Positions 1 to 6,524 of a DNA stretch of 11,185 nucleotides are shown here, in pieces; position 1 is the stretch's first letter; the number at the start of each line of letters is the position of its first letter. The stretch comes from CAZOWL01 sp964583605 (GTDB taxonomy: Bacteria; Pseudomonadota; Gammaproteobacteria; Chromatiales; Chromatiaceae), in NCBI GenBank assembly GCA_964583605.1, contig CAZOWL010000118.1, positions 1 through 11,185 on the forward strand, written 5' to 3'. The notes under the pieces are model-generated. The model was not told the origin of the DNA and made no database searches. It worked only from the letters and a program-made list of their open reading frames with translations. The translations under genes and the position numbers were made by a program.

Positions 1-29
1 TGAGGTTAGGCTGTTCTACCGTCGATCAA

Positions 30-116
30 TCAGCGGCAGAACGGTTTCGCCCTGACCAGCACGAAGGCGGGCTTGCCATCGTGGAAGATGGTTTGATACT
101 CAGTAGGTGCGCTCAT
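30..116 (-). pseudogene. possible truncated antitoxin-like N-terminus (28 codons)
   Basis: A short frame opens with ATG and ends in TGA after 28 codons. Its first 21 residues (MSAPTEYQTIFHDGKPAFVLV) resemble the opening of Phd/YefM-like or XRE-fused antitoxins, where an 'xxQTIxxxDGxPAFVxxP' beta hairpin leads into an 'xxEYxRL' helix. The helix is missing: the frame continues RAKPFCR and stops. An unidentified upstream frame ending SIEEAKKRDERTY overlaps its start by a few bases, as in toxin-then-antitoxin operons. Inference: a broken toxin-antitoxin remnant. A chance short frame is a real alternative, since the similarity is from memory and spans only about 20 residues. Confidence 0.3.
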
Positions 117-504
117 CGCGTTTCTTGGCCTCCTCGATGCTGACGACCTCAACGACATCGAGAACTGAGTGAATGCTGTGCCTCAACCAGGCTGCCACAG
201 GTGGGTGAACGGAACGAACAACGCCCGGGTCGCGCGCGGCGGTTTTCTTGTGCCCAGCCCGGGGGCATGAGGTACACCCGAACCGATCTGGCCGCGTGCC
301 GGAGGCGGTAGCCGGCGCCGAGCGGGTTGTCGCCCGGCATGCGCAGCTTGACGGCGTCTGATCCCAGCTAGGCTGTCGGGAATTCTCCAGCCCCCCTGCG
401 TCGGCAGGCCGAACCCTGATCGCAATCCGCGACGATAGGCGTTTGTCGCGTCCGCTCGGCCCTGTGTGATAGGCCGAGCCGAGGCGACAGATGTCCATGC
501 GATC
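117..504. other. spacer downstream of hypF, no recognisable gene
   Basis: This stretch has open frames on the minus strand, but none gives a family I recognise. One frame (about 149-340) begins MPGDNPLGAGYRL and soon turns into arginine- and serine-rich low-complexity sequence typical of a wrong frame in GC-rich DNA. Another ends SIEEAKKRDERTY just upstream of the 28-codon antitoxin-like frame and has plausible codon use only over its last 20 or so codons. The most likely reading is decayed accessory DNA with pieces in different frames. The one clear structure is a hairpin at 454-479. Confidence 0.4.
454..479 (-). terminator. hairpin just past hypF, possible terminator
   Basis: GCTCGGCC (454-461) and GGCCGAGC (472-479) form a perfect 8-bp GC-rich stem around a 10-nt loop, 25 nt beyond the hypF stop codon. 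Read in the hypF direction it is not followed by a T-run, so it does not meet the classical intrinsic-terminator definition. It could be a 3'-end protecting hairpin or a weak terminator of the tatD-tcdA-hypF unit. Confidence 0.35.
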
Positions 505-2877
505 TCAGCTCCTGGGATCGTGCCATCGCCGGCGCGGGCGATCAACCGACAGGAGGCGCGCCGCGGCCACCGCGGCCTGTCCGAGGGCGAGCCCGCCATC
601 ATTGGCCGGTACGAGTCGATGAGCCAACACAGTGAGCCCGAGCCGACGGAGACCGTCGGCGACGGCCTCGAACAGGGTCCGGTTCTGGAAGACACCGCCG
701 GAGAGGGCGACCGTGGTCAGGCCGTGCTGAGCGGCGAGGCGAGCCGCGAGCATCACGACCGCGTCGGACAGACCCCGGTGGAATCGCGCGGCCAGTAGCG
801 CCGGCTCGCGCCGCGCCGCGAGATCCTTGAGCAGGGCCTCCCACATCGGCCGCGCGTCAAGCACGATGGCACCGGATGCGTCGCGCGTCAGGGCAAAGGC
901 GTAGCCCGGCGCCGAGTCCGCGGTCCGACTCGCCAAGGCCTCCAGCTCGATGGCGGCTTGCCCCTCGTAGTGCACACGCTCGCGACAGACGCCGATCGCC
1001 GCGGCGACGGCGTCGAAGAGCCGCCCGCACGAAGTGGTCAGCGGCGCATTGAGCCCCTTGGCGATCATCTGCTCGCAGATCGCGAGCGGCTGCCGCTCAA
1101 GCCATTGCACGAGCTCGAGCCGCCGGTACTCGGCTGACACCGAATCCCAGCCCAGATAGGTGCGCAGCTGGGCAAAGGTGTTGCGCCACGGCTCGAGGAT
1201 CGCCTTGGTCCCACCGGGCAGCGGCATCGGAGCCAGCCAGCCTACCCGGCGAAAGTCCCGGTAATCGGCGACCAGCAGCTCGCCGCCCCAGAGGCTCCCA
1301 TCTGGGCCGTAGCCGAGCCCATCGAGCGCCACGCCGAGCACCCGACCGCCCCCCAGTGGCCAGCCGGTCTCGGCGAGCACGGCGGCGATATGGGCGTGAT
1401 GGTGTTGGACGACGACGACCTCCAGATTATCCCGACGGGCCCACTCGCGGCCAAGTAGCGTCGAGCGATAGCCGGGGTGCTGATCAAAGGCCAGGGCCGA
1501 GGGGACATGCCGATAGAGCTCGCGGTAGAGCGCGATCGTGCGCTCGTACTCCCGCGCGGTCAGGGCATCCTCCAGGTCGCCGAGGTGCTGGGACAGGATC
1601 GCCCGCCCCTCTTGCAGCAGACAGATGGTGCACTTGAGCTCCCCGCCAAGGGCCAATAGCGGTGGCGCATCGGCAAAACCTTCCGGTAACAACAGCGGGG
1701 CCGGCGCATAGCCACGCGCCCGCCGCAGCATCCGCGCCGCGCCGTCCATGACCCGCACGACCGAGTCATCGACCCGATTGACGATCGCGCGGTTGTGCAG
1801 GAGCCGGTAGTCGGCAAGTCCAACGAGCCTCGCGGCGGCGTCCGCGTTGTCGATGCATTGGGGCTCTTCCGAGCGGTTGCCGCTGGTCATGACGAGCGGG
1901 CGATCCCAGCCGGCCAGCAGCAGATGGTGCAGCGGGCTGTACGGAAGCATGAAGCCCAACGTCGTCTGACCGGGCGCGACAGCCGCGGCAACCCGCTCTG
2001 GCCCGCCAGCGGCCAGCAACACGATCGGGGCCGCCGTGCCCGTCAACGCGTCGGCCTCGGGCACTCCGACAACGGCATAGCGCCGGATCACCGCGAGGTC
2101 ACGGGCCATCAATGCGAACGGCTTGGCGAAGCGCCCCTTGCGCCGCCGCAGCTCGACGACGGCGCTCGGATTCTCGGCATCGCAGGCCAGATGGAAGCCG
2201 CCGATGCCCTTGATCGCGAGGATGGCCCCGTCATTCAGGAGCTGGCTCGCCGCCTCGATGGCGTCGCCGGCGCCCAGCGCCGGCGGCGGGATCGGCTGTC
2301 CAGCCGCATCCTCGAGCCAGACCGAGGGACCGCACGCGGGGCAGGCGTTCGGTTGGGCGTGAAAGCGACGATCGGCCGGATTCTCGTATTCGCCGCGGCA
2401 GGCTGGACAGAGCGCGAAGACCGCCATGCTGGTGTTCGATCGATCGTAGGGGATGCGCTCGATGATCGTCAGCCGCGGCCCACAGTGCGTGCAGTTGATG
2501 AAGGGGTAGCGATGACGCCGGTTGCCGGCATCGGCGAGCTCATCTCGGCAGGCCTCGCAAGTCGCCGCATCCGGCACGACGCCCGTCTGAACAACGCCGG
2601 CCTCGCTCGCAACGATACGAAAGGGCCCGGCCGGCGGAGGCCCGTCGAGGTCAGTACGCTCCAGCGCATCGATCCGGGCGAGCGGCGGGCATTGTGCGCG
2701 GAGCTCGGCGCAGAAGCGGTCCCGCGCCTCCAGGCTCCCCCAGACTCGGATCAGGACACCCTGGCCGTCGTTGCGCACCTCGCCGCTCAGCGCGCAGTCC
2801 TGCGCGACACGCCAGACCGTCGGCCGAAAGCCAACGCCTTGCACGAGCCCCCGCACGCGAATCGACTCGCCAGCCAT
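505..2877 (-). CDS. hypF: HypF, carbamoyltransferase for [NiFe]-hydrogenase maturation
   Basis: HypF uses carbamoyl phosphate and ATP to load a carbamoyl group on the C-terminal cysteine of HypE, the first step in making the cyanide ligands of the [NiFe] centre in the cytoplasm. All family domains are present in order. The acylphosphatase domain has VQGVGFRP at residues 12-19 (catalytic Arg18) and Asn36. Two zinc-finger modules follow at Cys107/110/129/132 and Cys157/160/179/182. Next comes a YrdC-like domain (about 205-385) and a Kae1-like domain with the HHHAH metal site near residue 490, then TTSCGRLFDAVAAA, SGGVFQN and NDGGLALGQ. At 790 residues it is full length. I chose the ATG at 2877, 4 nt after the tcdA stop (TGA GTGC ATG), over an upstream GTG at 2916 that lies inside tcdA, because family members begin shortly before the VQGVGFRP segment. 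No other hyp or hydrogenase gene lies in the window. Confidence 0.97.
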   Translation of the reverse strand: MAGESIRVRGLVQGVGFRPTVWRVAQDCALSGEVRNDGQGVLIRVWGSLEARDRFCAELRAQCPPLARIDALERTDLDGPPPAGPFRIVASEAGVVQTGVVPDAATCEACRDELADAGNRRHRYPFINCTHCGPRLTIIERIPYDRSNTSMAVFALCPACRGEYENPADRRFHAQPNACPACGPSVWLEDAAGQPIPPPALGAGDAIEAASQLLNDGAILAIKGIGGFHLACDAENPSAVVELRRRKGRFAKPFALMARDLAVIRRYAVVGVPEADALTGTAAPIVLLAAGGPERVAAAVAPGQTTLGFMLPYSPLHHLLLAGWDRPLVMTSGNRSEEPQCIDNADAAARLVGLADYRLLHNRAIVNRVDDSVVRVMDGAARMLRRARGYAPAPLLLPEGFADAPPLLALGGELKCTICLLQEGRAILSQHLGDLEDALTAREYERTIALYRELYRHVPSALAFDQHPGYRSTLLGREWARRDNLEVVVVQHHHAHIAAVLAETGWPLGGGRVLGVALDGLGYGPDGSLWGGELLVADYRDFRRVGWLAPMPLPGGTKAILEPWRNTFAQLRTYLGWDSVSAEYRRLELVQWLERQPLAICEQMIAKGLNAPLTTSCGRLFDAVAAAIGVCRERVHYEGQAAIELEALASRTADSAPGYAFALTRDASGAIVLDARPMWEALLKDLAARREPALLAARFHRGLSDAVVMLAARLAAQHGLTTVALSGGVFQNRTLFEAVADGLRRLGLTVLAHRLVPANDGGLALGQAAVAAARLLSVDRPRRRWHDPRS

Positions 2878-2881
2878 GCAC

Positions 2882-3652
2882 TCAAGCCTGACCGAGCCAG
2901 CGGTGCACAACGGCACCGGCTAGCGTCAGCCCGAACAGTGCCGGCAGGTAGCTCACGGTGCCGTTCACCGCGCGCGGCCGCCCGCGCGTCGTGGGCTCCG
3001 GCGGTAGCGGTCGGCGCGGCGGCTCATCAGACCAGACCGCGAGCACCCCACGGCCAATGCCGCGCCGGCGCAGCCGCTGGCGAACCTCGCGGGCCAGCGG
3101 ACAGCCGCGCGAATCCATCAAATCGCCGAGCTTGAGCCGCGAGGGGTCGGTACGCCCGCCGGCCCCCATGCTCGAGGCGATCGGGACACCTGCCAGTACC
3201 GCGGCCTCGATCAACGCCAGCTTACTCGTCAGGCTGTCGATCGCATCCAAGACCAGATCGTACTCGGCAGCGATCAGCTCGGGGACCTCCGCCGCGGCGA
3301 TGAAACGGTCGATCCGACCGACCTGGCAACCGGCGTGGATATCGGCGATGCGCTCGGCCATCACATCCACCTTGCGGCGCCCAATCGTCGAGCGCAGGGC
3401 CACCAGCTGTCGGTTAAGGTTCGATGGCACGACCGCGTCCCCGTCGACCAGCGTCAGGCCGCCGACCCCCGCACGCGCCAGGGCCTCGGCGGCGTATGCG
3501 CCGACCCCACCCAGCCCCACGACCAGCACGCGCTTGCATCTCAGGCGCTCGATACCCTGCTCGCCGACCACAATGCGGGTGCGCTCCCAGAGGGGTGCCT
3601 CGACCGCGGTCGCGTGATCGATGCCCGCCCCCAGCAGGTCGACCGCCGACAT
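2882..3652 (-). CDS. tcdA: TcdA (CsdL), tRNA threonylcarbamoyladenosine dehydratase
   Basis: This 256-residue E1-like (ThiF/MoeB superfamily) protein should carry out the ATP-dependent cyclisation of t6A37 to cyclic t6A (ct6A) in ANN-decoding tRNAs, working with the CsdA/CsdE sulfur relay in E. coli. The nucleotide-binding loop GLGGVG is at residues 46-51. The signature LVDGD (68-72) followed by NLNRQ (78-82), and the later DAIDS, are typical of adenylating E1-like enzymes. As in TcdA, the zinc CxxC pairs of MoeB/ThiF are absent. The start is the ATG at 3652, which shares one base with the tatD stop (TGATG), a strong sign of translational coupling. An upstream in-frame start at 3706 inside tatD is unlikely. 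The stop lies 4 nt before hypF. ThiF or MoeB is less likely because of the missing zinc cysteines and the overall resemblance to CsdL. Confidence 0.9.
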   Translation of the reverse strand: MSAVDLLGAGIDHATAVEAPLWERTRIVVGEQGIERLRCKRVLVVGLGGVGAYAAEALARAGVGGLTLVDGDAVVPSNLNRQLVALRSTIGRRKVDVMAERIADIHAGCQVGRIDRFIAAAEVPELIAAEYDLVLDAIDSLTSKLALIEAAVLAGVPIASSMGAGGRTDPSRLKLGDLMDSRGCPLAREVRQRLRRRGIGRGVLAVWSDEPPRRPLPPEPTTRGRPRAVNGTVSYLPALFGLTLAGAVVHRWLGQA

Positions 3653-4425
3653 CAGAGCCCAAGGACCTCGCGAGCATTGGCCGAGGTCCGTGCGGCCAGC
3701 TCGCACGGGTCTTCATCCCTCACGCCCGCCAGGGCGGCGAGCACGTCCGGCAGGTATTCGGGGCTATTGCGCTCCCCGTGGTGGGCCGCGACGGTTAGAT
3801 CCGGGGCATCTGTCTCGAGCACGATCGCGGACACCGACAACTCTCGCGCCAGGCGGTGCAGCCGGCTCGAGCGCGCGAAGGTGAGCATTCCGCCGAATCC
3901 GAGCTTGAAGCCGAGGTCCTGATACTGCTGGGCCTGCCGCAGGCTCCCATTGAAGGCGTGGGCGATGCCGCCGGGCAGGCGATAGCGTCGCAGGGTGGCC
4001 AAGACGGCGTCATGGGCCTTCCGCACATGGAGTAGCACCGGGAGATCGGCTGCCTGCGCGACACTGAGCTGGGCCTCGAAAAGCGCCTGCTGCCCTCTGG
4101 CATCGACGCCGTCGACGAAGAAGTCGAGACCGATCTCACCGACCGCCACGACGGTTGTGTCGCTCAGGGCCTGCTCAAGCTTTGAGAGATCCCCGTCATC
4201 GTGAGACCCGAGATATACAGGATGTAGGCCGAGTGCCGGGTAAAGATCCGGATGCCGCGCACACAGCTCCAGCAGGTCATCCCACCCAGCCGCGGTGATG
4301 GCCGGCACGACGATGCTGTGCACGCCAGCCGCCCGCGCCTCGGCGAGGACGGCCTCGCGGTCCGCGTCGAACTCAGCGACGTCGAGATGGCAATGGGTAT
4401 CGATCAGTGCCGGCGGTGGAGGCAT
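3652..4425 (-). CDS. TatD-family metal-dependent hydrolase, YjjV-like
   Basis: This 257-residue TIM-barrel amidohydrolase-type protein belongs to the TatD family, whose members act as metal-dependent 3'-5' exonucleases or deoxyribonucleases on DNA or RNA in the cytoplasm. The metal ligands are all visible: DTHCH with His11 and His13, Glu97 in GEIGLD, His133 in LLHVRK, His156 in AHAFNG and Asp206 in ETDAPD. The length is normal. The wording around these motifs (IVVPAI, ALGLHP, LGFGGMLTF) resembles E. coli YjjV more than TatD or YcfH, but the exact substrate cannot be told. ATG start; no strong Shine-Dalgarno (SD) sequence is visible. It heads the tatD-tcdA-hypF coupled unit and its stop overlaps the tcdA start by one base. 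It begins 61 nt after the NYN gene, so read-through from that gene is plausible. Confidence 0.93.
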   Translation of the reverse strand: MPPPPALIDTHCHLDVAEFDADREAVLAEARAAGVHSIVVPAITAAGWDDLLELCARHPDLYPALGLHPVYLGSHDDGDLSKLEQALSDTTVVAVGEIGLDFFVDGVDARGQQALFEAQLSVAQAADLPVLLHVRKAHDAVLATLRRYRLPGGIAHAFNGSLRQAQQYQDLGFKLGFGGMLTFARSSRLHRLARELSVSAIVLETDAPDLTVAAHHGERNSPEYLPDVLAALAGVRDEDPCELAARTSANAREVLGL

Positions 4426-4451
4426 TTCCCAGGCGTGTCATCACCTTATCG

Positions 4452-4467
4452 CATGTCAGACGACATG
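4452..4467. promoter_or_regulatory. perfect inverted repeat between the NYN gene and tatD
   Basis: CATGTC and GACATG form a perfect 6-bp inverted repeat around a 4-nt spacer (AGAC), in the 61-nt gap between the NYN-LOTUS stop and the tatD start. It lies 26 nt upstream of the tatD ATG. It could be an operator for the downstream unit or a small hairpin in the transcript. There is no T-run, so a terminator role is unlikely. No clear -35/-10 pair surrounds it. Confidence 0.3.
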
Positions 4468-4486
4468 GAGACCCTAACGCGGCCGA

Positions 4487-5233
4487 TCAATTCCCGGCGC
4501 CCGAGCGCTTGTCTCGGATGTAAAGGGCCTTGTGCGGGCCCTCGCCGATCTGGCGCTCCTCGACCTCGAAGAGCTGGACCGCCTTGAGCAAGCCGCTCAG
4601 CTTCCCGTAGCCGTAATTGCGTGAATCGAATTCTGGGGCATGCTTGGCGATCGTTGAGCCGACCGCCCCGAGCGCCGCCCAACCAGTATCGTCGGCGGCG
4701 GCATCAGCGGCGAGGCGCAGCAGATGGACGAGCTTGGCGTCTTGCTTGAGCTCCTTACCGGTCTTGCGCGCGGCCTTCTCGGCCTCTTCGTCCTCGCGTA
4801 GCAGCTCGGTGAACACGAACTTGTCGCAAGCGGCGACAAACGGCTCGGGCGTCTTCTTCTCGCCAAAGCCATAGACCACGGTGCCGGATTCGCGCAGCCG
4901 CGACGCAAGCCGCGTGAAATCGCTGTCGCTCGAGACGATGCAGAAGCCCTCGAAATTGCCGGTATAGAGCAGATCCATGGCATCGATCATCATGGCCCCG
5001 TCGGTGGCGTTCTTACCCCTGGTGTAGCGGAACTGCTGGATCGGCTGGATCGAGTGGCGCAGCAGGACCTCTTTCCAGCCACCAAGCGTCGGCAGCGTCC
5101 AGTCGCCATAGATCCGCTTCACGTGCGCCGTGCCGTATTTCGCAATCTCGCCCAAGAGGCCCTCTACGATTGCCGGGGCTGCGTTGTCGGCATCGATGAG
5201 CACCGCTAACCGCTTGTTTTCGCCATTTGCCAT
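4487..5233 (-). CDS. NYN-domain putative ribonuclease with C-terminal LOTUS (OST-HTH) domain
   Basis: The 248-residue protein has an N-terminal NYN/PIN-like fold (about 8-145) with the acidic residues expected of a metal-dependent nuclease: Asp14 and Asp16 in LIDADN, Asp78 and Asp84 in TDGAMMIDAMDLL, and Asp103 and Asp105 in SSDSDF. A charged linker (145-165, EDEEAEKAARKTGKE) leads to a C-terminal region (about 165-242) with the LOTUS/OST-HTH look: LVHLLRLAAD, GWAALGAVGSTI and NYGYGKLSGLL. Known for the families: NYN proteins are related to RNases, and LOTUS domains bind RNA. The combination is widespread in bacteria but its substrate is not established. Inference: a cytoplasmic RNA-processing or decay factor. 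It starts 31 nt after the DUF2058 stop and probably shares its transcript. The ATG start is supported by the start of the NYN beta strand at residue 9. Confidence 0.9.
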   Translation of the reverse strand: MANGENKRLAVLIDADNAAPAIVEGLLGEIAKYGTAHVKRIYGDWTLPTLGGWKEVLLRHSIQPIQQFRYTRGKNATDGAMMIDAMDLLYTGNFEGFCIVSSDSDFTRLASRLRESGTVVYGFGEKKTPEPFVAACDKFVFTELLREDEEAEKAARKTGKELKQDAKLVHLLRLAADAAADDTGWAALGAVGSTIAKHAPEFDSRNYGYGKLSGLLKAVQLFEVEERQIGEGPHKALYIRDKRSGAGN

Positions 5234-5264
5234 TCGATCCGCGTTCCCGTAAGGCGCCGCGTTA

Positions 5265-5804
5265 TTACCACATCAGGTCGTCCGGTACCTTGTACTCGGC
5301 GTAATCGTCCTCGGTATCGGGCTCCTGGCCATGCCTGTTCAAGACGACGACCCGTTCGGGCTGGCGTGCCGCGACGCGCTCGGCGACCGTCGCCGGGATC
5401 AGCTCGTAGAAGGTGTCCTGGCGGACGATGGCCAGCTCCCCAGCCACGAGTCGTTTCTGCTGTTCCTGTTTGAGATAGAGCCGCTTGAGCGTCGCCCCGT
5501 CGGTGAAGTTGAATGCGACGTCGCCACCATCGCGCGACAGGCGATGACTATGAATCAGCTCGCGTAGCTCGTTGTCGAGCGCCTTACGCTGTGCCTCGGC
5601 CTGGCGTTGTCGGTTCAGCTCGCGGTCGCGCAGAGCCTTCTCCGCCTGGGCCTGACGGGCCTGCTCGCGGGCCGGATCTACCGAGCTCTTACCGCCCTTG
5701 CCGGGCGGCTTGGCCTGCTTGCGCTTGTGCGAGCGCGCCTGCTTGAGCTTGTGCTCGTCGACCAGACCGGCTTTCAGCAATTGTTCCTGAAGGGAATTTC
5801 CCAC
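5265..5804 (-). CDS. yaiL: DUF2058 protein, YaiL-like
   Basis: A 179-residue DUF2058 protein, matching E. coli YaiL in length and in both ends: NSLQEQLLKAGLVDE at the start and YKVPDDLMW at the very C-terminus, with FNFTDGATLKRLY and YELIPA in between. Residues about 18-85 are very rich in Lys, Arg, Gln and Glu and probably form a long basic helix that could contact nucleic acid. The family is often annotated as a nucleoprotein or polynucleotide-associated enzyme regulator, but the function is not established. I placed the start at the GTG at 5804, preceded by a strong SD sequence at 8 nt spacing. The longer open frame upstream (to about 6110) has no family resemblance and unlikely composition. 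It is the first gene of the minus-strand block, 31 nt before the NYN gene. Confidence 0.92.
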   Translation of the reverse strand: MGNSLQEQLLKAGLVDEHKLKQARSHKRKQAKPPGKGGKSSVDPAREQARQAQAEKALRDRELNRQRQAEAQRKALDNELRELIHSHRLSRDGGDVAFNFTDGATLKRLYLKQEQQKRLVAGELAIVRQDTFYELIPATVAERVAARQPERVVVLNRHGQEPDTEDDYAEYKVPDDLMW

Positions 5805-6156
5805 CGTATGAGCTCCCCACGATCGCAACTCGTCGGTTGGGCCTGCCACCATGGCGCCAATGCCACGCCGGATTCGGCACAACATGCCAATGGGATAACC
5901 TCGTCGGCGCAAGAATGGTACAGCCCAGGGCTGAACACAAGGGGCGAGCATCGCGCAACCGCGGACCGCAGCCCCAGACGCCGCTGTATGCACCAATACC
6001 CCCTGGCGATGGCTCGCACAACGAGTCCGCGGAGCAGGGGTAGGCTCGGGATACGTGCAATGTTTATCACTTCGTCCCGAACGGGGTCGACATCCGGAGA
6101 AACCGCTCACTGGACCGTCGATCGGGCCCTCTCGGCTTGAGCGTGGAACTGCACAG
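5805..6156. other. divergent spacer, no gene recognised
   Basis: No frame in this stretch shows a recognisable family or convincing composition on either strand. The open frames are proline-, arginine- and serine-rich, as chance frames in GC-rich DNA are. The stretch lies upstream of the DUF2058 gene and so should contain the promoter of the minus-strand block, but I could not find a convincing -35/-10 pair. No tRNA-like cloverleaf or tandem repeat was noticed. Confidence 0.5.
5813..5818 (-). promoter_or_regulatory. ribosome binding site deciding the GTG start of the DUF2058 gene
   Basis: Read on the minus strand this is GGGGAG, 8 nt before the GTG at 5804. It is the best SD match in the upstream region and places the start exactly where DUF2058 homology begins (MGNSLQEQ), arguing against longer start choices. 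Confidence 0.7.
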
Positions 6157-6336
6157 TCAGACCCGGGGCGTGACGAATCCCGCCTGAACGAAGTGTTGGT
6201 CGAAGGCGAGCGCGGTCTTCAAGCCCATGCGGCGCATGGCGACGAAGGAGACGCAGTCAACCCGGCCCGATTGCTTGTCGGTGTGGCGCCGGCACAGATC
6301 GAACGCCGAGTCGATGTCGATGGGCCCCATCGACAT
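6157..6336 (-). pseudogene. 3' remnant of a PIN-domain (VapC-type) toxin gene
   Basis: This minus-strand frame of 59 codons encodes the C-terminal half of a PIN domain. It contains FDLCRRHTDK, then VDCVSFVAM with the third PIN acidic residue, then LAFDQHFVQAGF with the fourth, and ends PRV and a stop. This is the usual ending of VapC-like ribonuclease toxins of about 130-145 residues. The N-terminal half, including the first catalytic Asp and the helix carrying the conserved Glu, is missing. The frame upstream of the ATG is closed by TAA at 6379-6381 and reads as unrelated sequence. No antitoxin gene is visible next to it. Seen: the motifs and the missing half. Inferred: a dead toxin gene cut at its 5' end. 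The short frame was probably never a gene in its own right, since it cannot form an active site. Confidence 0.75.
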
Positions 6337-6379
6337 CTCCTGGTCTCGCGTACTAGTGCGCCGGACACGGCCAGCCGGT

Positions 6380-6385
6380 TAGAAT
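6380..6385 (+). promoter_or_regulatory. candidate -10 element upstream of the OmpH/Skp gene
   Basis: TAGAAT is a 5-of-6 match to the sigma-70 -10 hexamer, about 140 bp before the ATG of the chaperone gene. At 17-nt spacing the upstream hexamer is a poor -35 match, so this is a tentative call. It would give a 5' leader of roughly 130 nt. Confidence 0.25.
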
Positions 6386-6513
6386 CGTGGGGCTTCTGGC
6401 AAGCTCTTCGTGACCTCGCCCGGCGCTCGCATCAATGCAGCCGGCTGCGCGGCAGCGGAGCCGAGCACATCTGGCACCGCATACTGGACGCGCCGCAACC
6501 CGTCTCAATTTCT

Positions 6514-6518
6514 GGAGA
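6514..6518 (+). promoter_or_regulatory. ribosome binding site of the OmpH/Skp gene
   Basis: GGAGA lies 6-7 nt before the ATG at 6525. It fixes the start at the residue that gives a complete signal peptide. Confidence 0.7.
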
Positions 6519-6524
6519 TCTTAG

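Noticed and set aside
2878..2916. Upstream GTG start for hypF giving 13 extra residues
   Set aside because: It would overlap the end of tcdA, and the extra residues (MPLCTAGSVRLEC) are not expected ahead of the acylphosphatase domain. The ATG at 2877 gives the normal length.
1795..3135. 446-codon open frame on the plus strand across hypF and part of tcdA
   Set aside because: It is antisense to two confidently identified genes, spans their junction, and its translation is arginine- and alanine-rich with no family signature. Long antisense frames are common in high-GC DNA.
2958..3617. 219-codon plus-strand frame antisense to tcdA
   Set aside because: Composition is dominated by Ser, Arg, Pro and Thr, as expected for a wrong frame; the opposite strand encodes clear E1-like motifs.
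5805..6110. N-terminal extension of the DUF2058 frame to about 6110
   Set aside because: The extension has no resemblance to the family, contains an unlikely mix of Cys, Arg and Pro, and the GTG at 5804 has a strong SD sequence exactly where homology begins.
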